Shown: positions 1 to 8,459 of the stretch, in pieces
How positions within the stretch are numbered: the stretch's first letter is position 1
Layout: every line of letters begins with the position of its first letter
NCBI GenBank assembly: GCA_938084685.1
Contig: CALKGE010000009.1
Coordinates: 209,866 to 273,865 of the forward strand
DNA: 64,000 bases
DNA from: an uncultured Pirellulaceae bacterium
Lineage (GTDB): Bacteria; Planctomycetota; Planctomycetia; Pirellulales; Pirellulaceae
Direction of reading: 5' to 3'
The notes under the pieces: generated by a model
Databases searched by the model: none
Seen by the model: only the letters and a program-made list of their open reading frames with translations
Told to the model about the DNA's origin: nothing
Translations under genes and position numbers: made by a program

Positions 1-534
1 CTGGGGATGAAGTGGGCACCGTTGAAGCCCGAGGATCCTGACATGCTGCGTTACTGGAAAAATGTTGAGCAGTACTGGATTGATGAAGGTGCCTATTGTC
101 ACCAGCAAATGACTCGCCCTCAGACTCTGGCCATGGCCATGGCTGACTCACCGGTGGGATTGGCTGCCTGGATCATTGAAAAGTGGCGTAACTGGTCCGG
201 TTGGTATGATGACTTTGAAACATTGTTTCCCAGGGACATGCTGATCACCAACGTGATGCTTTACTGGGTGACTAATTCTTTCTGGTCGGCGATCAGGTTA
301 TACAGTGAATCGTATTACCACGGTTGGGAGTTGCCGGCCGGCAAGCGAATCGAAGTGCCTACGGCAGTATCTGCTTATCCGCACGAACTGGCACCGATCG
401 TGCGGAAGCGTGCCGAGATGTACTACAACGTGGTGCATTACAACGAATACGATGCCGGGGGGCACTTTGCTATCCACGAACGGGCTGAAGAGATGGCCGC
501 TGACCTGCGGGAATTCTTTCGGCCGTTACGTTAA
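1..534 (+). CDS. Epoxide hydrolase, C-terminal part (cut by left edge)
   Basis: The frame is open to base 1, so the gene starts before the window; about 177 codons are visible of a family that usually has about 380-400 aa. The visible part matches the lid and C terminus of EHN-type alpha/beta-hydrolase epoxide hydrolases: PQTLAMAMADSPVGLAAWI, then IEKWRNWS, then MLYWVTNSFWSAI, and the catalytic-histidine motif GGHFA near residue 151. These enzymes open epoxides to vicinal diols through a covalent ester on an Asp that lies upstream of the window. An internal ATG at 7 exists but would remove the nucleophile domain, so it is not a credible start. It is the first visible member of the plus-strand catabolic cluster that runs to 10.9 kb; the next gene starts 71 bp downstream. 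Confidence 0.85.
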   Translation: MGMKWAPLKPEDPDMLRYWKNVEQYWIDEGAYCHQQMTRPQTLAMAMADSPVGLAAWIIEKWRNWSGWYDDFETLFPRDMLITNVMLYWVTNSFWSAIRLYSESYYHGWELPAGKRIEVPTAVSAYPHELAPIVRKRAEMYYNVVHYNEYDAGGHFAIHERAEEMAADLREFFRPLR

Positions 535-605
535 ACCGAGAGGCCGAAGTTGACCGAGCCTGGACTGCTGGAGAGAAGAGAGTATGGCCGCAGAAGGAGT
601 TTTAA

Positions 606-1661
606 ATGAATCCTACGTTTGAAGAATTAGGAGCTTACACCCAGTCCGTTTTGCAGGCAGTTGGGATGAACGAGACCGATGCGGTGAATACGGCAGAAGT
701 GCTGGCCACCACGGATGCCATGGGAGTTTTTACTCATGGTACGAAATTGCTGAAAGGATACGTTCGTAAATTGCAGGGAGGCGGCTATCGGCATGATGTT
801 TCTCCGGTCATCGAACGCGAGGGTCCCGGTTGGGCTGTGGTAGATGGTCAGTCCGCGTTAGGCCAAGTCGGAAGTCAGTTTTGCATTGATCTGGCCATGC
901 AGAAGGCAGCCACGGTCGGAGTGGCTTATGTTGGTCTGAGGAATACCGGACATATCGGTGCGGCTGGCTATTACACTCAGAAAGCAGCGCGTCAGGGGTT
1001 CATCGCCATGGTGACCGGTAATGATATTCCCAGTGTGGCGGCACCAGGCTCCAAAGGACCAGTGCTGGGAAGTAACCCAATTGCTTATGGAGTTCCTGTG
1101 CCTGGTAGTGACCCTATCAATCTGGATATTGCGACGGCGGCCGTGGCTGGCGGTAAGGTCTACGCTGCACATCAGCGGGGCGAGTCGATCCCGGAAAATT
1201 GGCTCATCGATTCGGAAGGAAAGCCGACAACAGACGGCAGCCTCTATCCAGCCAACGCATCCCTGGCTCCGATGGCTGGTCACAAGGGGTACGGGTTTGG
1301 ATTGTGGTGCGAGATTCTTTCGGGAGCGCTCCCGGGCGGTCACATGCGGTGGGACATTGGTAGCTGGATGTTCGATCCGACGGACCGGCCCTCCTGCCAC
1401 AACGCTGGCTTTATCGTGATGGACACCAGCGTCATCGCGGACACGGAAGATTATTCACGACGCATGAATAAATTGATCGAAGAGATACATGCTGTGGAAA
1501 CCGCGGATGGAGTGGAGCGGGTGATATTGCCGGGTGAACGTGAATGGGCCAAGGTGGCTTGTAGTCGTGAGTCGGGAATTGATTTGCCGGCGGATGTCCG
1601 AGCCAGCCTGAGAGAAACAGTGAAGCTGGTGGAGCGCGAGCCGGTTTGGCTGAGTCCATAA
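606..1661 (+). CDS. Malate/L-lactate/ureidoglycolate dehydrogenase family (Ldh2-type) oxidoreductase
   Basis: A 351-aa protein of the type-2 malate/lactate dehydrogenase family, which has its own NAD(P)-binding fold unlike Rossmann lactate dehydrogenases and reduces or oxidises 2-hydroxy/2-keto acids. Signatures seen: THGTKLLKGY near residue 43, the catalytic-histidine block RNTGHIGAAGYY near 115, the cofactor segment LGSNPIAYGVPVP near 152, and GHKGYGFGLWCEILSGALPGG near 225. Length is normal for the family. ATG at 606 is preceded by aaggagt at about 595, a good ribosome site. It follows the epoxide hydrolase by 71 bp on the same strand. The substrate cannot be read from sequence; its neighbours (E1/E2 of a 2-oxoacid dehydrogenase) suggest a hydroxyacid made into a 2-oxoacid. 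Confidence 0.85.
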   Translation: MNPTFEELGAYTQSVLQAVGMNETDAVNTAEVLATTDAMGVFTHGTKLLKGYVRKLQGGGYRHDVSPVIEREGPGWAVVDGQSALGQVGSQFCIDLAMQKAATVGVAYVGLRNTGHIGAAGYYTQKAARQGFIAMVTGNDIPSVAAPGSKGPVLGSNPIAYGVPVPGSDPINLDIATAAVAGGKVYAAHQRGESIPENWLIDSEGKPTTDGSLYPANASLAPMAGHKGYGFGLWCEILSGALPGGHMRWDIGSWMFDPTDRPSCHNAGFIVMDTSVIADTEDYSRRMNKLIEEIHAVETADGVERVILPGEREWAKVACSRESGIDLPADVRASLRETVKLVEREPVWLSP

Positions 1662-1708
1662 TGCCTGAGGGTAATTCTCCCCATCGGTAGATGAAATTGG
1701 TATTCTAG

Positions 1709-1744
1709 GAGTACGTCGAGTACGTCGAGTACGGCGAGTACGAC
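1709..1744 (+). repeat. Four tandem copies of a 9-bp unit
   Basis: Between the Ldh2 gene and the cyclase gene there are four head-to-tail 9-mers: GAGTACGTC, GAGTACGTC, GAGTACGGC, GAGTACGAC. It is one of four 9-bp-period tracts in this window (also 20682, 46563 and 46743), each with a different unit sequence. Confidence 0.9.
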
Positions 1745-1788
1745 TTACCAAATTAAATTCGGTCTGCGAGTCTTTTCAGGGAATAAAA

Positions 1789-3459
1789 ATGAGACATGTA
1801 ATGTTGCTGGTGGTGTTCTTTACCAGTGTGGTCACCGCCACAGCTCAATCCAGATTTGTCGATTGTTCATTGCTGGTGGCTCCGGATTATCCTGCTACCT
1901 GGCCAACCGCTCCGTTCCCGCGTTTTCAGATCATTCATCAACGTACGATCGGACCTGCAAGTCCATACAACGTGGATGCGTTAGTGATCGATGGCAATAC
2001 AGGAACGCAGCTGGATGTGCCGCCTCATTCTGTCGCTCGACCAGAATTGAAACGGCCCAAGTCAGGAAAGCTGGGACTGGCTTATACAGATAAGATCGAA
2101 CCCTGGCAGTTCGGTGGCGAAGCTTGTGTAATTGACGTTCGTGACCTGTTGAACAAGGCACCCAATGGCATCAGCCCATTAGTAACACGGGAACATGTGC
2201 AGCGTTTTGAAAAGCAGCATCGGCAATTGCGGTTTGGTGATGTGGCTCTTTTCCGCAGTGATTATTCGGACCAGTACTATCGCCCCTATCCTGATGGCCA
2301 TCGCTACATATCTGATGCACTGGATGGCAAAGCGCCGGGGTACCCGGATCCCGAGCCCGATTGCATGGAGTTTCTGGCGACTCGAAATGTCATGACGTTG
2401 GGCACTGACAGTGCAAGTATGGGGCCGATTCCTACTCTCGCTGAACCGACGCATTACGCAGGTTTGAAGTACGGTATGATCTGGACCGAAGGTGCGACGA
2501 ATCTGGGGGCTTTGCCTCCCACGGGTGCCTTCTATATATTGTTGCACCCACGTCACAAGGATGGTGCTTATGCTGAAGGGCGAGCGTTTGCGATCGTTGG
2601 CGGAGATTTGCCAACCCGCCTGATCGACTCGGCAAAAAACAGACGAGCTGTTGATCTGTCTCCCACGCTGGCGCAGGGTTATCCACTGACCGATCCCGGG
2701 TTTTCCACCGGAATGCATCGACAGCCCTATCTGGATGTCAACTTCCTTTACTCTGAATACCTCGATATGTGGCACCATACCCACATGATGGACAGTATGG
2801 CCGGAACTCATTTGGTGCCACCCTCCTATGCACTGCCTGCACCGGGCACTCGAGTTCAGTACTCACCGGAAGTTCGCGGCTGGTTGGAAGAGTATGAAAA
2901 AGCATACGGTAAACGGGGGTTTAGCGATTTGACGACAGAAAAAGTACCGCTGGACTGGACGTGTGGTGAGGCACGAGTTATCAGCGTCCGCAATCTGGTT
3001 GGTACGACAGAGAAGAAGAGCTGGCCCGCCTCGCCGGAAATCACGGTTGAACATATCAAGGATTTTGAAGCTAAGCATGGTGCGTTAACTGCAGGTCATG
3101 TCGTTATTTTTGAAACAGGTCATGTGGACAAGTATTTCAAACCAGCACCTGCCGACACCGCGCTGTGGGTGGATCCACTGAAAGGTGACAGGGAAGGCTG
3201 GCCAGCGCCTGGTCCTGCTACGATTGTCTACCTCAAAAGCAAAGGAATCCGCTGTGTTGCCACCGATGCTCCTAATCTTGGAGGTGTCGATGCCAAGCGA
3301 GCGTTGATGACTTACTGGGCTCTGGGAAGTAACGAGATGGTCGGGGTTGAGTTTCTTGCGAATGTAAAAAAGGTGCCTGCCGGAGGGTATTTCCTGTTTG
3401 CCGCGATCAAAATCCGTGATTGTCATGGTGGGCCGGGACGTGCAATCGTCCTCCATTAA
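1789..3459 (+). CDS. Secreted protein with two tandem cyclase (kynurenine-formamidase-like) domains
   Basis: A 556-aa protein with a signal peptide (MRHVMLLVVFFTSVVTATAQS) followed by two copies of the cyclase/arylformamidase fold, at about residues 20-285 and 305-556. Both copies repeat the order metal-site loop, CGEA/GGEA followed by VIDVRDL or VISVRNLV, a REHV/VEHIKDFE helix, and an FRSD/FETGHVD segment. The family metal motif is HxGTHxDxPxH. Copy 1 reads NTGTQLDVPPH (two of the His changed) and copy 2 reads SMAGTHLVPPSY (Asp and last His changed), so each copy keeps a different part of the site. Cyclases hydrolyse cyclic amides or similar bonds using Zn or Mn. It sits between the Ldh2 and transporter genes in the same orientation. 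Confidence 0.75.
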   Translation: MRHVMLLVVFFTSVVTATAQSRFVDCSLLVAPDYPATWPTAPFPRFQIIHQRTIGPASPYNVDALVIDGNTGTQLDVPPHSVARPELKRPKSGKLGLAYTDKIEPWQFGGEACVIDVRDLLNKAPNGISPLVTREHVQRFEKQHRQLRFGDVALFRSDYSDQYYRPYPDGHRYISDALDGKAPGYPDPEPDCMEFLATRNVMTLGTDSASMGPIPTLAEPTHYAGLKYGMIWTEGATNLGALPPTGAFYILLHPRHKDGAYAEGRAFAIVGGDLPTRLIDSAKNRRAVDLSPTLAQGYPLTDPGFSTGMHRQPYLDVNFLYSEYLDMWHHTHMMDSMAGTHLVPPSYALPAPGTRVQYSPEVRGWLEEYEKAYGKRGFSDLTTEKVPLDWTCGEARVISVRNLVGTTEKKSWPASPEITVEHIKDFEAKHGALTAGHVVIFETGHVDKYFKPAPADTALWVDPLKGDREGWPAPGPATIVYLKSKGIRCVATDAPNLGGVDAKRALMTYWALGSNEMVGVEFLANVKKVPAGGYFLFAAIKIRDCHGGPGRAIVLH

Positions 3460-3503
3460 ACCTCGACATCCCTGCTGAAAATGCTCCTCTAAAAGAATAC
3501 CGC

Positions 3504-5627
3504 ATGTCCGATTCGAATCCCCCTCAACTACCCAAGACTGCTCTGCCCAAGACTGCTCTGCCGACCTGGACGGTGGCAGAACTGACAGAGCCACAACGGC
3601 TGGGATGGAGCAACCTCAAGGGATTGATCGGTCCCGGTATCGTGATGTGTGGGATTCAGATTGGTGGTGGCGAGTGGTTGCTGGGGCCCGAGATTACGGC
3701 CAAGTATGGTGGTAGCCTGATGTGGATCGCCACCATCGCCATTGTTTGCCAGGTGTTTTACAACATGGAGTGTGGACGTTATGCACTCTATACCGGCGAG
3801 CCCGTTTTTACTGGTTTCATGCGGAACAGACCGGGGCCTGGCTTCTGGATCGGTACGTTTGCCCTGTTTAATATTGGCGCGCTGATTCCTGCTCTTTCCA
3901 CCACGGCAGCGGCCGTCGTGGTTGCCTTGTTTATCGGCGAGGTGCCGGGCGAAGAATATAACTCGACCCTGCTGATACTGTCCTATGCGCTGTTCGGATT
4001 AGTTGCGCTACCCGTACTGATCGGTGGCAAGATCTACAATACGCTGGAAAAAGTGATGACGCTCAAAGTGTTTATTGTGCTTACTTTTTGTCTGGTGATC
4101 GGTCTCGTTTTTGTTTCGCCATCGAACTGGGGGCGAGTCTTCTCAGGGTTTGTCGCCTTTGGGAACGTTCCGGTCGAACGAGGTGAGGATACCAACGGAA
4201 ATGGCCAGCTAGATGCCGGCGAGGACTGGGATGGAGACGGGCATCTGGATGTCATGGAACGGCGTTTTTCTCTGCAGGATATTGTGCCCGCGGGAGTTGC
4301 CTATCGCACGTTCGACAGTGATGGTGACGGCAGGTATGACATGCTGATTCGCCCGGCGAGCAGCGGTTCCATCGTCGTAGAGGTCGACGGGAAATCGCAG
4401 AATTATGAAATGCTCACCGCACTGGCGTTGCAACCTGCCGGTGAAAAACAGACACAGGTTCAATATTCGTTGTTCCAGCGAGTGGATCAAACTGGGGCTA
4501 AACGGTTGTTCCTGGAAACGCCCGGCGAGAATCCTTCTCAGTTCCCAGTGCATTTGACGTCGGGAAAGAGTTCCAAACATCAGTCGTATATCGATGTGGA
4601 TGCGGATGGGCACTGGGATGGCGACAATGTGGAAAATGTTATCACTTCTCTCCTTCGGGGTGATGGTCTTCCGTTCATTACATTAGCCAATATCGCGGTA
4701 CTCGGAGCATTCGCTGGTTACGCTGGAGGTGGCGGATTAAGTAACTCGACGTACAGTAATTTTGTCCGTGACAAAGGTTGGGGGATGGGATCACAGGTCG
4801 GGGCGATTCCGAGTGTTGTTGGTGGACGTGGTGTTTCGCTAAGTCACATTGGTAAAGTCTTTGAAATCAATCCGACCAATATGGCCCGGTGGAAAGGCTG
4901 GTGGCGCTATATCCTGACCGATCAGTTGATGATCTGGGGCCCTGGTTGCTTTATGGGAATGGCGTTACCAGGATTGATATCGATCGAGTTCTCGCAATAT
5001 TCCGAATTCTTTTCTGACTCAGAAGGGCTCGCTTGGGCACAGGCACTGATCACCGCAGACGGCCTCAAGAACGCTCCGGACCTGTACGGGTTAAATCAAC
5101 TGTTTTGGGTGCTGACCGTGCTGGTCGGGCTGGTTGTGCTACTTCCCAGCCAGATGTCAATCATCGACGACGTATGCAGACGGTGGACAGATATTATCTG
5201 GTCCGGTGTTTCAGGTGTACGGAAAAAAATGAAATCAGACCAGGTCGGCAAGGTTTATTATCGAATCATGGTGGCGTACATCGTGTGGTCCCTGATCATG
5301 CAGACGATCTTTTTGTATTACTCGGATGCCAAGGGGATGGTGCTGACGGTCGCCAATACAAACAATCTGGGACTGGGGCTAACAGCAGTCCTGGTACTTT
5401 TAAACAACCACCGATTTCTTCCCAAGGCGTTGCGTCCGGGTTGGATTCACTCGTTGGGAGTCCTTGGTTGTGCCGTGTTCTACCTGGGCATGACCGCTTT
5501 GGTGTTTGCTCAGAAACCGGAAGTATGCTGGTTTTTCGCGTTGTTTGCCGTATGGGGCGTGATTTGGTTTTTCTTTATTGGCAGGCAGAGATCGCAGGCG
5601 ATTCAGGAAGAAAAGGGGATGCAGTAG
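3504..5627 (+). CDS. Nramp-related membrane transporter with an inserted EF-hand/dockerin-like calcium-binding segment
   Basis: About 707 aa. The N-terminal part (LIGPGIVMCGIQIGGGEWLLGP) and the many hydrophobic segments match Nramp-related carriers. The classical Nramp metal motifs DPGN and MPH are not seen; GPGIVMCG and GAFAGYAGGGG occupy the equivalent helices, so the substrate need not be a divalent metal. Between membrane segments, at about residues 218-385, lies a soluble insert with Asp-rich calcium-loop-like motifs (DTNGNGQLD, DWDGDGHLD, DSDGDGRYD, DVDADGHWD). The frame is open from 3420, inside the upstream gene; I chose ATG 3504 because it begins a normal hydrophilic N terminus and avoids a 40-bp overlap. 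A duplicated PKTAL motif follows, encoded by a 15-bp direct repeat. The next gene starts 1 bp after the stop, so co-transcription is likely. Confidence 0.75.
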   Translation: MSDSNPPQLPKTALPKTALPTWTVAELTEPQRLGWSNLKGLIGPGIVMCGIQIGGGEWLLGPEITAKYGGSLMWIATIAIVCQVFYNMECGRYALYTGEPVFTGFMRNRPGPGFWIGTFALFNIGALIPALSTTAAAVVVALFIGEVPGEEYNSTLLILSYALFGLVALPVLIGGKIYNTLEKVMTLKVFIVLTFCLVIGLVFVSPSNWGRVFSGFVAFGNVPVERGEDTNGNGQLDAGEDWDGDGHLDVMERRFSLQDIVPAGVAYRTFDSDGDGRYDMLIRPASSGSIVVEVDGKSQNYEMLTALALQPAGEKQTQVQYSLFQRVDQTGAKRLFLETPGENPSQFPVHLTSGKSSKHQSYIDVDADGHWDGDNVENVITSLLRGDGLPFITLANIAVLGAFAGYAGGGGLSNSTYSNFVRDKGWGMGSQVGAIPSVVGGRGVSLSHIGKVFEINPTNMARWKGWWRYILTDQLMIWGPGCFMGMALPGLISIEFSQYSEFFSDSEGLAWAQALITADGLKNAPDLYGLNQLFWVLTVLVGLVVLLPSQMSIIDDVCRRWTDIIWSGVSGVRKKMKSDQVGKVYYRIMVAYIVWSLIMQTIFLYYSDAKGMVLTVANTNNLGLGLTAVLVLLNNHRFLPKALRPGWIHSLGVLGCAVFYLGMTALVFAQKPEVCWFFALFAVWGVIWFFFIGRQRSQAIQEEKGMQ

Positions 5628-5628
5628 T

Positions 5629-6435
5629 ATGAGTTCAATGTTTGATTTAACTGGTCGTGTTTCGTTGGTTTCGGGTGCGGCCAGTGGAATGGGGAAGGCT
5701 GTTGCCCTGGCTGTGGCAGAAGCAGGTTCTGATGTGGTATTGGCCGACATCAATGAAGAGGGGATGCAGGCGACCGCTGCGGAAATTGAAGCGTTGGGGA
5801 GACAGGCGCTGCCCGTACTGTGTGATATTTCGTCAGCTGACGAGATTCGTTCGATGTTCGCCAGGATAGACGAAACATTTGGACGGATAGACTTTGTTGC
5901 CAATATTGCAGGCGAGGCTGTTCGTAAGAAGCCCGAGGTGATCGAGTTGGAAGAAGTGGAGTGGACCTGGAGAAATATTGTCTATGGCCGGTTCTGCATC
6001 TGCCAGGAAGCGGGGCGTCGAATGCTGGAACAGGGTCGCGGTAGCATTATTAACCTTGGTTCACTCGCAAGTATCACCGCGCTTGGCCGAGGCCATATTG
6101 CTTACAGTATGGCGATGGGGGCTGTCGTGCAGATGACTCGGGAACTGAGTACGGAATGGAGTGGTCGTGGAGTTCGCGTCAATTCTGTTTTGCCTGCTCA
6201 GGTACTGAATCCCGGTTTGCAGCAACGGATTGATGCCGATCCGCGAATCAAAGATAGATTTTTAAGTGGGATTCCTGCTGGGCGATTTGGAAGTTCGGAT
6301 GACATTAAAGGGCTCGCCGTCTTTCTTGCCTCGGATGCCTCTTCCTGGATTACCGGAACATTGATTCCAATGGATGGTGGAAATCTGGCCATGAATGCAG
6401 GTGGATCAGTAGGAACAGAAGTCTTTGCAGAATAG
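5629..6435 (+). CDS. Short-chain dehydrogenase/reductase family protein lacking the catalytic lysine
   Basis: A 268-aa classical-SDR-sized protein. The cofactor-binding motif is SGAASGMGKAVA near residue 14, the NAG-type motif is NIAGEA, and the Asn helix is WRNIVYG. The Ser is present in LGSLAS and the Tyr in AYSMAMGAV, but the position of the invariant Lys in YxxxK is Met (codons tac agt atg gcg atg). The C-terminal DGGN motif is normal. Without the Lys, classical proton relay is unlikely, so this may have a changed reaction or a binding role. I chose ATG 5629 over the longer frame from 5578, which would overlap the transporter gene. The E1 gene follows after 18 bp. Confidence 0.8.
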   Translation: MSSMFDLTGRVSLVSGAASGMGKAVALAVAEAGSDVVLADINEEGMQATAAEIEALGRQALPVLCDISSADEIRSMFARIDETFGRIDFVANIAGEAVRKKPEVIELEEVEWTWRNIVYGRFCICQEAGRRMLEQGRGSIINLGSLASITALGRGHIAYSMAMGAVVQMTRELSTEWSGRGVRVNSVLPAQVLNPGLQQRIDADPRIKDRFLSGIPAGRFGSSDDIKGLAVFLASDASSWITGTLIPMDGGNLAMNAGGSVGTEVFAE

Positions 6436-6453
6436 ATAGGGGCTGGAGAACTC

Positions 6454-8445
6454 ATGACGACAACAACGATTGGAATTGATAAAGAGACTGGGCTTTCCCT
6501 GTACCGCACCATGCAGGTGATCCGGCAGTGCGAAGAGAGGTTGGCGAAATCTCATCAACAGGGTCTGGTTCACGGCGCCTGTCATACCTACGTCGGTGAA
6601 GAAGCGATCGCGACAGGCGTATTTGCTCATTTGAGACTGGAGGATGTTGTCTTCAGTACGCACCGGGGGCATGGGCATGCGTTGGCAAAAGGGATGGCTC
6701 CGCAGGAATTGATTGCTGAACTGTATGGACGTGCGGATGGTTGCAGTGGTGGCCGGGGTGGCAGCATGCATCTGTTCAAACCTGAAATTGGAATGATGGG
6801 TACCAGTGGAATCGTAGGTCCCTGTATTCTTCATGCGACTGGTGGTGGTTACACATTTAAGATCCAGAAGAAAGATAATGTCTCGGTCGCCTGTTTTGGT
6901 GATGGTGCTGTCAACAACGGAGCGTTCCATGAGGGTCTGAATATGGCCAGTATTTGGAACCTGCCCTGCGTTTTTGTTTGTGAGAACAATCAGTTTGCCA
7001 CAGAAGTTTCCTTTGCATATTCCAGCGGAATTCCAGATGTTGGTCGCCGGGCAGCCAACTATGGTATTCCTGGATGTGAAGTCGATGGGAACGATGTGTT
7101 GGAAATCTACCGGATTGCGGGGGAAGCGGTAGAACGAGCTCGCCGAGGTGAAGGTCCTACGCTGATCGAATGTAAGACGTATCGTACGCGCGCTCATGCC
7201 GAAGGGATGGGCGACTTTACCTATCGAACCCGGGAAGATGTCGAACAGTGGAAACAACGTTGTCCGATTGCTCGTCTGACGGAACGACTCATCGAAGAAG
7301 GCCTGGCCACTGAAGGTGAATTGCGGGCAATTTCAGACGAAGTGCAAGAACTGATTGCAGAGTCGCATGCGTTTGCTGAGGCGAGTCCCTATCCTGCCGC
7401 TGAGACTGCAATCGCTCACGTCTATGACGAAACTTTCCAGAGCTCGGCGACAGATATAGATCCAGGTGACAGAATCCAGACGTTTGTCGGTGGAACTCAT
7501 GAAGCCCTCGACGCTGCCATGGAGGAAAACCCCAATATCTGGGTCATGGGAGAAGGTATTGGCGAGCGTGGTGGAAACTTCATGACGACGACCGGGTTGT
7601 ATGAAAAATACGGTGCGGACCGACTCTGTGATTCGCCTATTTGTGAACGAGGGTTTGTGGGGCTTAGCTGCGGAGCTGCCATGACTGGGACGCGTCCGGT
7701 CATCGACTTCATGTTCATTGACTTCATTAACGATGCCTTTGGTGAGATGATTAATCAGATTGCCAAAATGCAGTACATGAGTAGTGGTCGAATCAAGATG
7801 CCGGTACTGCTTCGTGGGTGTGGAGGTATTGGACATTCCGCGGCGACGCACCATTCGGGAATCTATCACTCGATCTACGCGCATATTCCTGGGCTGCGTG
7901 TGGTGATACCCTCCACTCCGTACGATGCCAAAGGGTTGTTTAATCATGCTCTGCATTCGACCGATCCGGTGCTGTTTTTGGAACATCGTGAGTTGATGGC
8001 AATTAAAGGGCCGGTACCTGAACAGCAGTATGAGATTCCATTTGGAAAAGCTCGAGTGCATCGTCAGGGGCAGGACGTTACTGTCGTCGCCGTCGCATTG
8101 ATGGTTCATCATGCGTTGGCCGCTGCGGAGCAATTGGCAGAAGAAGGTATTTCCGTAGAGGTTGTGGATCCGCGGACTGTATCGCCACTGGATACTCAAA
8201 CGATTTGTGAATCGGTGGCCAGAACTGGTCGCCTGCTGGTTGTTGACGAGGCATTTCAACCTTGCAGCATTGCGTCCGAAATTGCTGCCTCCATTGCGGA
8301 CCAGGGCTTTGATAATCTGGATGCTCCGATTAAACGCCTCAGCGGAGCGTTCACGCCCACACCGTATGCGCCAACGCTGGAAGCAGCGGTGGTGCCAAAT
8401 GTTGATTCGGTGGTCACGGCAATTCGTGAACTATTGGCGGAGTAA
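6454..8445 (+). CDS. 2-oxoacid (acetoin/pyruvate-type) dehydrogenase E1, alpha and beta subunits fused
   Basis: A 663-aa thiamine-diphosphate enzyme. Residues about 10-325 are E1-alpha (HGACHTYVGEEAIATGV, GRGGSMHLF, and the TPP motif CFGDGAVNNGAFHEG ending in FVCENN). Residues about 340-663 are E1-beta (GEGIGERGGNF, a transketolase pyrimidine domain, and a C-terminal domain with VVDPRTVSPLD). In most bacteria the two chains are separate genes; here they form one polypeptide, as in several acetoin-dehydrogenase-like and branched-chain-like fused E1s. E1 decarboxylates a 2-oxoacid or cleaves acetoin and passes the acyl group to the E2 lipoyl arm, which is encoded 14 bp downstream. No E3 (lipoamide dehydrogenase) gene is in the window, so E3 must be supplied from elsewhere. 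Confidence 0.9.
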   Translation: MTTTTIGIDKETGLSLYRTMQVIRQCEERLAKSHQQGLVHGACHTYVGEEAIATGVFAHLRLEDVVFSTHRGHGHALAKGMAPQELIAELYGRADGCSGGRGGSMHLFKPEIGMMGTSGIVGPCILHATGGGYTFKIQKKDNVSVACFGDGAVNNGAFHEGLNMASIWNLPCVFVCENNQFATEVSFAYSSGIPDVGRRAANYGIPGCEVDGNDVLEIYRIAGEAVERARRGEGPTLIECKTYRTRAHAEGMGDFTYRTREDVEQWKQRCPIARLTERLIEEGLATEGELRAISDEVQELIAESHAFAEASPYPAAETAIAHVYDETFQSSATDIDPGDRIQTFVGGTHEALDAAMEENPNIWVMGEGIGERGGNFMTTTGLYEKYGADRLCDSPICERGFVGLSCGAAMTGTRPVIDFMFIDFINDAFGEMINQIAKMQYMSSGRIKMPVLLRGCGGIGHSAATHHSGIYHSIYAHIPGLRVVIPSTPYDAKGLFNHALHSTDPVLFLEHRELMAIKGPVPEQQYEIPFGKARVHRQGQDVTVVAVALMVHHALAAAEQLAEEGISVEVVDPRTVSPLDTQTICESVARTGRLLVVDEAFQPCSIASEIAASIADQGFDNLDAPIKRLSGAFTPTPYAPTLEAAVVPNVDSVVTAIRELLAE

Positions 8446-8459
8446 GGAGGAGACGGCAG

